Source of the DNA: a virus
Length of the DNA stretch: 32,880 nucleotides
Virus record (IMG/VR): IMGVR_UViG_3300021131_000033
Span: 1 to 32,880 of that record
Strand: one strand, 5' to 3'
Below, one piece after another: positions 8,626-15,421 of this stretch (the first letter of the stretch is position 1; each line of letters starts with the position of its first letter). Below the pieces are notes generated by a model. The model searched no databases and was not told where the DNA came from. It saw nothing but the letters and a program-made list of their open reading frames with translations. A program made the translations under genes and the position numbers.

Positions 8626-8936
8626 TGGAGGAAACATTGAGCACCGAAGTAAAATTGCTTCAAGTGTTTCTTAATGACACACAAGTCCCAGGACCTAGCA
8701 TCTACGAAGTCGGTGTTACTGATGAAGGTAAGGTTGTTTGTACTTGCCCAGGATTTAAAGGTCGAAATTCTTGCAAACATTCAAAACTTGTTCAAGCACG
8801 TATGACTAACAATAATGGAGTTTATGTTCCTGAGTTATCTGTAGATGTAAAAGATGAAGATATTATTAAAGCTCATCTCTCTAATAAAAACAGTAGAGAG
8901 TTTATTATTAAATTTGGAATTCCAGAGGTAATCTAG
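8625..8936 (+). CDS. Small SWIM-type zinc-finger-like protein
   Basis: 103 residues. The segment VVCTCPGFKGRNSCKH gives C-x-C-x(8)-C-x-H, the SWIM zinc-finger signature, within a beta-strand context (YEVGVTDEGKVVCTC) typical of SWIM domains, which bind DNA or partner proteins. The ATG at 8625 overlaps the loader stop (TAATG), the usual arrangement in this genome. A TTG at 8637 has a better ribosome site (GGAGG at 8627, 5-nt spacing), so the true start could be four codons later. It sits between the loader and the helicase, so a replication-linked role is plausible but not shown. Confidence 0.6.
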   Translation: MEETLSTEVKLLQVFLNDTQVPGPSIYEVGVTDEGKVVCTCPGFKGRNSCKHSKLVQARMTNNNGVYVPELSVDVKDEDIIKAHLSNKNSREFIIKFGIPEVI

Positions 8937-8938
8937 AA

Positions 8939-9346
8939 ATGCGCAAAGGGGATATAAGCAACGACTTGCCCAAGCGCATAATTGTTACTGCTGATACTTT
9001 TTTAGACTACGACATTAAAGTTGTTAAAAAGTTAAAAGTTTTTCCAGTTACCACAAAAGATATTAAATACAACAGGTCATTACTTAGCCGACTATACGTT
9101 TTTGCTCAAAATGTGGGGTACACAATGGAGTTAGCTTCATTTACCTTGAATGATGCCGAATTACAGACAATGGTTGACAAGCTTGACAGGATGGGTACTA
9201 ATCCGTTTAGATACTTCACTTCCTACGAATCTATAGAACATTTGGTCTCTGAACTTCCCTACAGGCCAGAAGTCGTTGGAGTTTTAGATTTACCTTCTAG
9301 GATGCTACGTTACGGACACTGGGGATTGGACTTTACACAGCTATGA
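8939..9346 (+). CDS. Unknown protein in the replication operon
   Basis: 135 residues. I recognise no domain with confidence. The sequence is a compact alpha/beta protein: a strand-rich N-terminus (KRIIVTADTFLDYDIKVVKK), a helical middle (SLLSRLYVFAQNVGYTMELA, then DAELQTMVDKLDRMG) and a conserved-looking end (VVGVLDLPSRMLRYGHWGLD). It is cotranscribed with the loader and the helicase and overlaps the helicase start (ATGA). No strong ribosome site precedes its ATG. A replisome accessory role is inferred only from position. Confidence 0.5.
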   Translation: MRKGDISNDLPKRIIVTADTFLDYDIKVVKKLKVFPVTTKDIKYNRSLLSRLYVFAQNVGYTMELASFTLNDAELQTMVDKLDRMGTNPFRYFTSYESIEHLVSELPYRPEVVGVLDLPSRMLRYGHWGLDFTQL

Positions 9347-10572
9347 ACAAAGAGACGCTACTTCTTAGCAAGGCGATACAGGAGCGCGACCTCACTCAGC
9401 TGTTTCAACGCAACGTAAATGATTCTTGGTTTTTAGATAATGAAGATAGAAAAATTTGGTCGTTCTTAAAGTCCCATTTTACAAAGTATGGTGAGTGCCC
9501 AAGTGTTGATGTTATTAAGGCTAATTTTCCTTCTTACCGCGATGATGTAGTAATAAACGACAGCATTGAATACTTTTTAGATGAATTAATAGCAAACCGT
9601 CGTAAGGCCGCGACAATCACCATGATAGGTGACGCAATTGAAAAACTTGAGAAACAACGAGACCATGAAGGTGCCCTATTAGAAATTCAAAAGGGCGTAG
9701 TAAAACTTGAACAAGATGGATTAACTAAATCTTCTGATGTTGATATTACAGAAAATCCAATGCAACTTTGGGATGATTACCTTTACCGCAAAAGCAATCC
9801 AGGATTACTTGGAGTCGCTACAGGGTTTGCCACCATTGACGCTGCAACTAACGGTTTACAAAATGGTCAGTTAGTTATTATTGTTGCTCCACCTAAAACA
9901 GGTAAATCAACGCTTGCTTTGCAGATTGCTCAAAATGTTCATTTACAAAATAGTACGCCAATGTTTCAATCTTTTGAGATGACTAATCAAGAACAACTTT
10001 CTAGGTATGTTGCTATGAGGGCACGTGTTTCTCACACTCGGTATCAAGCTGGCGCCCTTACAGATGAAGAAGAGTCTAGAGTTAAATCTAAACTTAAAGC
10101 CGTAGCATCTATGAAAGAAAAGTTTTGGCTTGTAGGTGCCGTAGAAGGCTCTACTGTTTCTTCTATTGCCAGTAAGATTCAAGTACATCAACCAGACATT
10201 GTATTTATTGACGGCATGTATTTAATGGTTGATGAAAATGGTGAGAAGCCAGGTAGCCCACAAGCACTTACCAACATCACTCGTTCCCTAAAAAGGTTGG
10301 CTCAACGTGTTAATAAACCTATTGTTATCTCCACTCAAGTCTTAGAAAATAAGATGCGTAATGGTCAAGTTACTACAGACGCTATTGGGTATTCATCATC
10401 TTTCCACCAAGATGCGGATGTAATTTTTGGCCTTCAGCGTGAAGATGACAACGTAGATGACACTAGGTTGTTAAAGGTAATTGCTTCGCGTAATTCTGGT
10501 CCAGCAGAAGTATCTATGTTATGGGATTGGAATACAGGAACCTTCAGAGAGATTACGGCAGAAGACCTATGA
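9343..10572 (+). CDS. DnaB-like replicative DNA helicase
   Basis: 409 residues, ATGA overlap at the start. The N-terminal helical domain (about 1-120) resembles the DnaB N-domain that contacts primase. A RecA-like motor follows: TGFATIDAATNGLQNGQLVI, Walker A APPKTGKST (about 182-190), a 'FEMTNQEQLSRY' segment equivalent to the DnaB 'SLEMS' motif, and Walker B IVFIDGMYL. It is slightly shorter than E. coli DnaB (471 aa). It would unwind DNA ahead of the family A polymerase, loaded by the DnaC-like protein and working with the primase encoded immediately downstream. High confidence from the set of motifs and neighbours. Confidence 0.88.
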   Translation: MNKETLLLSKAIQERDLTQLFQRNVNDSWFLDNEDRKIWSFLKSHFTKYGECPSVDVIKANFPSYRDDVVINDSIEYFLDELIANRRKAATITMIGDAIEKLEKQRDHEGALLEIQKGVVKLEQDGLTKSSDVDITENPMQLWDDYLYRKSNPGLLGVATGFATIDAATNGLQNGQLVIIVAPPKTGKSTLALQIAQNVHLQNSTPMFQSFEMTNQEQLSRYVAMRARVSHTRYQAGALTDEEESRVKSKLKAVASMKEKFWLVGAVEGSTVSSIASKIQVHQPDIVFIDGMYLMVDENGEKPGSPQALTNITRSLKRLAQRVNKPIVISTQVLENKMRNGQVTTDAIGYSSSFHQDADVIFGLQREDDNVDDTRLLKVIASRNSGPAEVSMLWDWNTGTFREITAEDL

Positions 10573-11498
10573 CCGTAGAGGAGATGGAAGATTTATTAGA
10601 GCGTTTAAGCATTGAAGTTGTTTCTATACACGGAGATGAAATAAAGGCTCATTGTCCAGCTCATTTAGAACGTAAGGGAAGAGAAGACACCAATCCTTCT
10701 TGGTATATAAACGCAGATACGGGAGTTCACAATTGTTTTTCTTGTCATTTCAAGGGAAGTGTAGGTTCTTTAGTTGAGTACGTTCAGGGCGTTGATTCTG
10801 AAATGGCAAAGCAGTGGGTCAATAGTGGTGAGCGAAATTTAACTAGGGCTTTTGAGAAGTTAATTTCTCCAGCGCCTATACAAGAGCAAACAATTCGCGT
10901 TACTGAATCTATGCTTAGTGCTTTTGTGGCCCCTCCTGAATACGCGCTTAAAACTCGTGGGATAACTTCTATAGCCGCTGATTATTACGGAATACTATGG
11001 AACGCATCAAATGAAAGTTGGATACTTCCAATGCGTGACCCATACACTAATAAGCTTATTGGTTGGCAGGAAAAATGGTTTAAGGAGCGTAGATTTAACA
11101 ACTATCCACCAAAGGTAGTTAAGTCTTCTACATTGTTTGGGTATGAACGATATCAAGGCCCAGATATGGTTGTTGTAGAATCTCCGTTAGATGTGGCTCG
11201 TCTAGCTTCTATTGGAGTTTTAGGTGGCGTGGCTGTTTGTGGGTCTGCGGTGTCTAAAGACCAAATTAATCTTATTAGAAGTTCTAACCATATAATTTTT
11301 GCTATGGACAATGACCAAGCTGGTTTAAGTTCATCTTCCCTTTTGTTAGAATACTCAAAGAGCATGGGTTTTGATTGTTGGTTTTTTAACTATGACCAAA
11401 CCGACATGAAAGATATTGGCGCTATGAGCAAGTCTGAGATAATGTACGGTTTAGATAATTCAAGGCACTCAATTTACGGGAAGAGAGCGTTTTTATGA
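10569..11498 (+). CDS. DNA primase, CHC2 zinc finger plus TOPRIM
   Basis: 309 residues from the ATG at 10569, which overlaps the helicase stop (ATGA); an in-frame ATG at 10521 lies inside the helicase gene. C29-x2-H32 and C56-x2-C59 form the CHC2 zinc finger used for template recognition. The TOPRIM core is visible: VVVESPLDVA with E204, and FAMDNDQAG with D247 and D249 as metal ligands. The protein is about half the length of E. coli DnaG and lacks a helicase-binding C-terminal domain, a compact form common in phages. It would make RNA primers for lagging-strand synthesis. Confidence 0.87.
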   Translation: MTVEEMEDLLERLSIEVVSIHGDEIKAHCPAHLERKGREDTNPSWYINADTGVHNCFSCHFKGSVGSLVEYVQGVDSEMAKQWVNSGERNLTRAFEKLISPAPIQEQTIRVTESMLSAFVAPPEYALKTRGITSIAADYYGILWNASNESWILPMRDPYTNKLIGWQEKWFKERRFNNYPPKVVKSSTLFGYERYQGPDMVVVESPLDVARLASIGVLGGVAVCGSAVSKDQINLIRSSNHIIFAMDNDQAGLSSSSLLLEYSKSMGFDCWFFNYDQTDMKDIGAMSKSEIMYGLDNSRHSIYGKRAFL

Positions 11499-12031
11499 TT
11501 ATAGGACTTTCTGGATATGGTCGCAGTGGCAAGGACACTATTGCAGGACTTCTTCTGGGATTACATGGGTATGAACGCGTAGCTTTTGCTGAGCCAATAA
11601 AAAAATTGCTTTGTGAAATCAATCCAACTATTAATGATTTTGCCAGTACTTTAAATAGGGTTGTAGAACAACGAGGTTGGGAAGACGCTAAAAATTCTTC
11701 TGAAGTACGTAGGATGCTACAAAATTTAGGCATGTCTATGCGTAATATGTTTGGAGACGATATTTGGGTAACAGAAGCGTTTAAAAATTTAGATACATCT
11801 AAGAATTTAGTTTTTACAGATGTACGGTTTCCTAACGAAGCCGCCAAAATTAAAGAAGCCAATGGTCAAATATGGAAAATTTTGCGCCCTGGATACGCTC
11901 CTGTAAATGACCATCCTTCAGAATCCGCTATGGACTATTGGAAGTACGATAAAATATTAGTTAATAACTCAGGACTAGACGGTCTTAAAAGTCAGATAGA
12001 CGGCATCTTGAAAGCGAGCAATGAGCTTTAA
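11495..12031 (+). CDS. Deoxynucleoside monophosphate kinase
   Basis: 178 residues, ATGA overlap. The N-terminus MIIGLSGYGRSGKDTIAGLL has a P-loop (GYGRSGKDT) in the form typical of phage dNMP kinases related to T4 gp1. YERVAFAEPIKKLLCEINP, MLQNLGMSMRNMFGDD and VFTDVRFPNEAAKIK also match that family: an acceptor-site segment, a lid region with arginines, and a conserved 'DVRFPNE' loop. It converts dNMPs to dNDPs for phage DNA synthesis. It overlaps the next gene by 11 nt. Family call is good; substrate range cannot be read from sequence. Confidence 0.82.
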   Translation: MIIGLSGYGRSGKDTIAGLLLGLHGYERVAFAEPIKKLLCEINPTINDFASTLNRVVEQRGWEDAKNSSEVRRMLQNLGMSMRNMFGDDIWVTEAFKNLDTSKNLVFTDVRFPNEAAKIKEANGQIWKILRPGYAPVNDHPSESAMDYWKYDKILVNNSGLDGLKSQIDGILKASNEL

Positions 12032-13610
12032 AGGAACCCTACTTCCCTATCAACCAGAGGCAGTAGACCGCATGTGCGAGCGCAAGAAAATGCTTGTTGC
12101 TTACGACCTTGGTTTAGGTAAGACTGTAATAACCATTGCCGCCATTGAGCGTCTAATGGATTCACGCGAAATTAAAGAGCCAGGTTTGGTAATATGTTTA
12201 TCCTCACTTAAATATCAGTGGGCTAATCAGATTGAGAAATTTACCGATGGTACTTCACGTGCTCTGGTCATTGATGGAACCAAAGCTAAAAGAGCAGAAC
12301 AATATGAACAAGCATTCGATTGGAGAAATTCAAAGGTCGATTACATCATTCTTAACTACGAGCAAATTGTTAACGACTGGGATAGTGTCAAAAAACTCCC
12401 AAGAGGATTTGTAGTATTAGACGAAGCTACGGCTATAAAATCGTTTCGTTCTAAACGTTCTAAATACACAAAACGGTTATCTAATGCTCCGTATAGGTTT
12501 GCCCTTACAGGAACTCCTATTGAAAACGGAAAACCTGAAGAACTTTATAGCATTATGCAATTTGTTGATGGTGAAGTTCTAGGTAAATTTGAAAACTTTG
12601 ATAGAACGTTTATTGTACGAAACACTTGGGGTGGGGTAGAGCGGTACATTAATTTACGAACATTCCACGAGGTTATGAAAGAAGCTGCTGTACGTAAAGC
12701 ACAAAAAGACCCAGACGTTGCTCCGTTTCTTCCAGAGTCAATACACAAAGACCCTATACAAGTTGTCTTTGATAGAAAATCCGCTAAGTTGTATGAACGC
12801 ATTAGGAAAGATTTGTTACAGGACTTAGACGATGCTCAAGCAATGTTTGGCGGTTCGTTTAATATTTTGGCTCATTATGGAATTGAAAGCGCTCGCAATG
12901 GCCCTGAAGATGAAATGCGCGGAAAGATTATGTCTAAGATTGGGTGCCTTAAGATGCTCTGTTCGCACCCAGATTTACTGCGAACTAGCGCTAAAAAGTA
13001 TTTAGATATGATGGGCGAAGGTTCTGCCTACGCTAACGAGTTAGTACTAGACGGTGCTTTAGACACCGTAACTACCTCCAATAAACTGGAAACTCTTATT
13101 GAGTACGTTAAAGATTTCTTAGACCAGAACGATGAAAACAAGGTAGTAATTTTTGCAACTTATGTAGACATGCTGGATAAAATTGCAAATGCTTTGGGAA
13201 CAGAACAATGCCGTCTATACTCAGGTAAGTTAGACGCTAAGACTAAAGAGGAGAATAAAATTGCCTTTAACACTTTACCTTCGGTACGCGTCCTTATATC
13301 TTCTGATGCTGGTGGTTACGGCGTTGACTTGCCCGCCGCGAATCTTCTTATTAACTTTGATTTACCTTGGTCTTCAGGAAGTGCAACTCAACGCAACGGG
13401 CGTATTATGAGAGCTTCTTCCACATGGAAAACGATAGTTATTCAAGATTTTTTGATTGATGGCTCTATTGAAATGCGCCAGTATGACGCTCTACAACAGA
13501 AAAGTTCTGTGGCTAATGCCATCATAGATGGTGAAGGAATTGATGATAAAGGCGGAGTTCCGCTTACTGTAGGTAGTTTAAAGCAATTTCTAAACTTAGC
13601 TTCGGTGTAG
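12021..13610 (+). CDS. SNF2-family (superfamily 2) DNA helicase/translocase
   Basis: 529 residues. N-terminal lobe: Q-motif-like LLPYQPEAVDRM, Walker A DLGLGKT, motif Ia CLSSLKYQW, motif II VVLDEATAIK (DEAT), motif III LTGTPIENG. C-terminal lobe: motif IV-like KVVIFATYVDMLDKI, motif V ISSDAGGYGVDLPAA, motif VI QRNGRIMRAS. This order and the spacing between motifs III and IV fit SNF2-like translocases, common in phages with RecA-type recombination, where they remodel protein-DNA complexes or branched DNA. It follows the dNMP kinase and precedes a short ribbon-helix-helix gene. All motor motifs appear intact. Confidence 0.85.
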   Translation: MSFKGTLLPYQPEAVDRMCERKKMLVAYDLGLGKTVITIAAIERLMDSREIKEPGLVICLSSLKYQWANQIEKFTDGTSRALVIDGTKAKRAEQYEQAFDWRNSKVDYIILNYEQIVNDWDSVKKLPRGFVVLDEATAIKSFRSKRSKYTKRLSNAPYRFALTGTPIENGKPEELYSIMQFVDGEVLGKFENFDRTFIVRNTWGGVERYINLRTFHEVMKEAAVRKAQKDPDVAPFLPESIHKDPIQVVFDRKSAKLYERIRKDLLQDLDDAQAMFGGSFNILAHYGIESARNGPEDEMRGKIMSKIGCLKMLCSHPDLLRTSAKKYLDMMGEGSAYANELVLDGALDTVTTSNKLETLIEYVKDFLDQNDENKVVIFATYVDMLDKIANALGTEQCRLYSGKLDAKTKEENKIAFNTLPSVRVLISSDAGGYGVDLPAANLLINFDLPWSSGSATQRNGRIMRASSTWKTIVIQDFLIDGSIEMRQYDALQQKSSVANAIIDGEGIDDKGGVPLTVGSLKQFLNLASV

Positions 13611-13613
13611 ACT
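13608..13613 (+). promoter_or_regulatory. Candidate -10 box (TAGACT) 6 nt before an ATG
   Basis: TAGACT ends exactly 6 nt before the ATG at 13620, where no Shine-Dalgarno sequence is visible, so transcription could start at the ATG. The downstream bases (ACTGT) are shared with the box before 30007. No clear -35 is seen; the box overlaps the stop codon of the helicase gene. Confidence 0.25.
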
Positions 13614-13619
13614 GTACGG

Positions 13620-13769
13620 ATGCCTAAAGCCGCTAAGACTCCGACTCGCACCATCCGCGTACCAGATGACCTGTGGAAAGCTGTCCAAAAGAAGGCTGCC
13701 TCTGAGCGTGTAACCGTTACTAGTGTCATTATTAAGGCGCTTGAATCCTACCTAGTTGACAAGGCTTAA
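13620..13769 (+). CDS. Small ribbon-helix-helix (Arc/CopG-like) DNA-binding protein
   Basis: 49 residues: a basic N-terminus (MPKAAKTPT), a strand RTIRVPDDLW, helix KAVQKKAASER, the turn VTVTSV and helix IIKALESYL. This is the classic ribbon-helix-helix layout (a strand that inserts in the major groove as a dimer, then two helices), as in Arc, CopG and CcdA-type proteins. It lies 9 nt after the helicase stop, without a good ribosome site, and just before a candidate promoter, so it may act as a small repressor. Its base composition looks more GC-rich than its neighbours. No toxin partner is seen next to it. Confidence 0.75.
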   Translation: MPKAAKTPTRTIRVPDDLWKAVQKKAASERVTVTSVIIKALESYLVDKA

Positions 13770-13784
13770 TTAGAGTAATAACGT
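13756..13784 (+). promoter_or_regulatory. Candidate sigma70-like promoter
   Basis: TTGACA (13756-13761, consensus) and TAACGT (13779-13784, TAnnnT) with a 17-nt spacer. Predicted start is near 13791, giving a leader of about 20 nt before the ATG at 13812. The -35 box overlaps the last codons of the ribbon-helix-helix gene, an arrangement that would suit autoregulation by that protein. Confidence 0.45.
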
Positions 13785-13786
13785 TG

Positions 13787-13805
13787 CCCCTATCAACCTA
13801 AGGGG
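13787..13805 (+). promoter_or_regulatory. CCCCT / AGGGG inverted repeat over the ribosome binding site
   Basis: CCCCT (13787-13791) faces AGGGG (13801-13805) across a 9-nt loop. The right arm is the Shine-Dalgarno sequence of the gene at 13812. Similar C-rich/G-rich pairs occur in the leaders at 15387 and 22806. If transcription starts at 13791 the left arm would not be in the message, so either the start is further upstream or the repeat has a DNA-level role. Confidence 0.35.
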
Positions 13806-13811
13806 ATTTAA

Positions 13812-14189
13812 ATGGAAATTAACAATACGGTAAAACAATACCTTGCTCTTAAACAAGAGATGAAGTTTCTTTCTGAGCGCGAATCAGAATTAAAAAGTCG
13901 TTTATTAGAAGCTGTAAATCTTTTAGGCGAAGTTAACGGAAAAGGTCATACAATTCTTGAGGTAGACGGCGTAACCTTAACTAATCAACGTAAAGTATCT
14001 AATCCTATTGATGTTGAAGTTGCTGAAAAAATCATTAAAGAAAAAGGTTTAGAAGATACCTGTATGCCAAAGAAACCAACATTAGATTCACAAGCAATCA
14101 TGGCTGCTCTGTATAAGAAAGAACTTACAGAAGAAGAAATTGCCATTATGTTCCCAGACAAAGTTTCGTACGCGTTTATAGTCAAATAA
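13812..14189 (+). CDS. Unknown coiled-coil phage protein
   Basis: 125 residues. Residues 1-40 (NTVKQYLALKQEMKFLSERE...) form a predicted coiled coil. A short beta region (TILEVDGVTLTNQRK) and a helical half follow, ending in a strand (VSYAFIVK). Acidic and basic residues are balanced. The pattern of a helical hairpin plus small beta domain is seen in several phage accessory proteins near SSB and polymerase genes, but I cannot name a family. It has its own AGGGG ribosome site and candidate promoter, and couples to the next gene by TAATG. Confidence 0.55.
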   Translation: MEINNTVKQYLALKQEMKFLSERESELKSRLLEAVNLLGEVNGKGHTILEVDGVTLTNQRKVSNPIDVEVAEKIIKEKGLEDTCMPKKPTLDSQAIMAALYKKELTEEEIAIMFPDKVSYAFIVK

Positions 14190-14668
14190 TGACAGAAGAC
14201 TTCATTGATTCAACTTTTGCTGACTTGGACGCCTATTATCCAAACAGTAAAAGAAAGCGACGCGAGAGTGCTCCTAAAGCCGTTGAACACGTGCCGATAC
14301 TGCAATGGGATGCAAAGCCACAGGTCAATACACTCCCTAACGGACGGGATGTTGAATTGTTCACTGTTGGTGCGCTAGCTCAAGCTCTAGGAAGACCGTT
14401 TGTTTCAGTACGGGTCTGGAACGACAATGGGTACCTACCTAGGGCACCTTATCGACTACCCACTAAAAAGAATAAACACGGTGAGGAACATAAAGGAAGG
14501 CGACTTTATAGCCGAGCCATGATTGAAGCTGCTGTTGACATTTTTGCTAAGAATGGACTTCTAGACTTAAAGCGTATAGAATGGTCGTTACATCAGCACG
14601 TCTCAATAGAGATTGCTGAGGCTTGGAGTAAAATCCAAGAGCAAGAAACTCAAGCACTTCAAAACTAG
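14189..14668 (+). CDS. MerR-like helix-turn-helix protein
   Basis: 159 residues. The segment VELFTVGALAQALGRPFVSV followed by RVWNDNGYLPRAPYRLP and later GRRLYSRAMIEAAVDIFAK is the MerR/excisionase-type winged HTH pattern: a first helix pair, the 'W-x-x-x-G-Y-L-P' recognition segment, and the arginine-tyrosine strand before the next helix. A basic, Pro-containing N-terminal tail (KRKRRESAPK) and a C-terminal amphipathic helix flank it. It could regulate the SSB/polymerase genes or act as an architectural factor. The HTH is clear; the role is not. Confidence 0.65.
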   Translation: MTEDFIDSTFADLDAYYPNSKRKRRESAPKAVEHVPILQWDAKPQVNTLPNGRDVELFTVGALAQALGRPFVSVRVWNDNGYLPRAPYRLPTKKNKHGEEHKGRRLYSRAMIEAAVDIFAKNGLLDLKRIEWSLHQHVSIEIAEAWSKIQEQETQALQN

Positions 14669-14713
14669 CAGTTCAAACAAACTAAAAAGGAGCAATTCAA
14701 ATGGCAGTTCAAA
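14654..14713 (+). repeat. Four GCAnTTCAAA direct repeats around the SSB gene start
   Basis: Copies GCACTTCAAA (14654), GCAGTTCAAA (14668), GCAATTCAAA (14692) and GCAGTTCAAA (14704) surround the ribosome site AAGGAG and the ATG at 14701, spaced 14, 24 and 12 nt. The leader between is A-rich and appears unstructured. Because ssDNA-binding proteins of phages such as T4 repress their own message by binding an unstructured leader, this may be an autoregulatory site; this is inference. Confidence 0.35.
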
Positions 14714-15360
14714 GCACAGAAGATTTCGTCCCTGAAACAGACGATTTCTCAATTGAAAGTATCGAAGCTCGTCCTACAAATACTGTAGATACTAGCGATG
14801 CAATTAAGTCAGGTTGGGACGCCGTAGCAGATGACGTCAAGCCAAAGGAATACGCTAAGGATTTTAAGCTTAGTGAAACCCTTCAAGTAATTAAGTTCTT
14901 AGGTGCCGCTGAACCTATTAAATACAGCCAGCACTTCCTCACTGAAAAGAAAGAAGGACAGCGTTCATACGTCTGTCTAGGCACTGGCTGCCCACTTTGT
15001 TTAAAGCTTAGCCACAAGCCTGAAAAGAAGTATTTATTTTCAGTGGCTGTTCTATCACCAACTGAGACAACACTTACAAAACTTGTTGCCTCACCATTGT
15101 TCTTTAAGTCGTTATTTGCAGCGCACCATTCACCTTCAGGTCCATTGTCTAAAAACTATTGGGCTGTTGCGCGTCATGGTCAAATGCAATTTACTACTTA
15201 TACCCTAAACCCTGTAAAGGGTCGTGACCTCGGAGAAGACTTCGGTATTGACGAGGCTAAGGTTGAAGCTGCGGTTGCTGAAATGCAACCATTTGATTCT
15301 TCATCAATTCGTAAACTTTCTGTTTCCGAACTAGAAGATATCGCTAACGCTTTAATCTAA
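14701..15360 (+). CDS. Single-stranded DNA-binding protein (phage type)
   Basis: 219 residues, with AAAAAGGAG upstream. The middle of the protein holds RSYVCLGTGCPLCLKL with C-x(4)-C-x2-C (a probable zinc site), and beta-rich stretches (LQVIKFLG, KKYLFSVAVLS, MQFTTYTLNP) that suit an OB fold. The N-terminus is acidic and disordered-looking, and the C-terminus contains a helix rich in acidic residues (VSELEDIANAL). This matches the SSB-like proteins found just before family A polymerases in many actinobacterial phages. It is followed by a strong hairpin terminator, in keeping with high expression. Assignment rests on pattern and context rather than a diagnostic motif. Confidence 0.65.
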   Translation: MAVQSTEDFVPETDDFSIESIEARPTNTVDTSDAIKSGWDAVADDVKPKEYAKDFKLSETLQVIKFLGAAEPIKYSQHFLTEKKEGQRSYVCLGTGCPLCLKLSHKPEKKYLFSVAVLSPTETTLTKLVASPLFFKSLFAAHHSPSGPLSKNYWAVARHGQMQFTTYTLNPVKGRDLGEDFGIDEAKVEAAVAEMQPFDSSSIRKLSVSELEDIANALI

Positions 15361-15370
15361 AACTAGATGT

Positions 15371-15406
15371 AGGAAGGCCACGTTAACCCCTTTCCGTGGC
15401 CTTTCT
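15371..15406 (+). terminator. Hairpin terminator after the SSB gene
   Basis: AGGAAGGCCACG (15371-15382) pairs with CGTGGCCTTTCT (15395-15406) through 12 bp including one G-U, closing a 12-nt loop. The sequence after the stem is only moderately T-rich, so termination may be partial. The loop contains CCCCTT, complementary to the ribosome site of the polymerase gene (see the next entry). Confidence 0.6.
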
Positions 15407-15417
15407 GCCTTAAGGGG
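15387..15417 (+). promoter_or_regulatory. CCCCTT / AAGGGG pair: polymerase ribosome site can pair with the terminator loop
   Basis: CCCCTT (15387-15392) lies in the loop of the SSB terminator and is complementary to AAGGGG (15412-15417), the Shine-Dalgarno sequence 4 nt before the polymerase ATG. A pseudoknot or alternative fold could therefore lower polymerase translation on read-through transcripts. This is complementarity seen in sequence; function is inferred. Confidence 0.35.
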
Positions 15418-15421
15418 AAAT

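Noticed and set aside
11422-11862. Long open frame on the opposite strand
   Set aside because: Shadow of the primase and dNMP kinase genes; no ribosome site and no recognisable protein.
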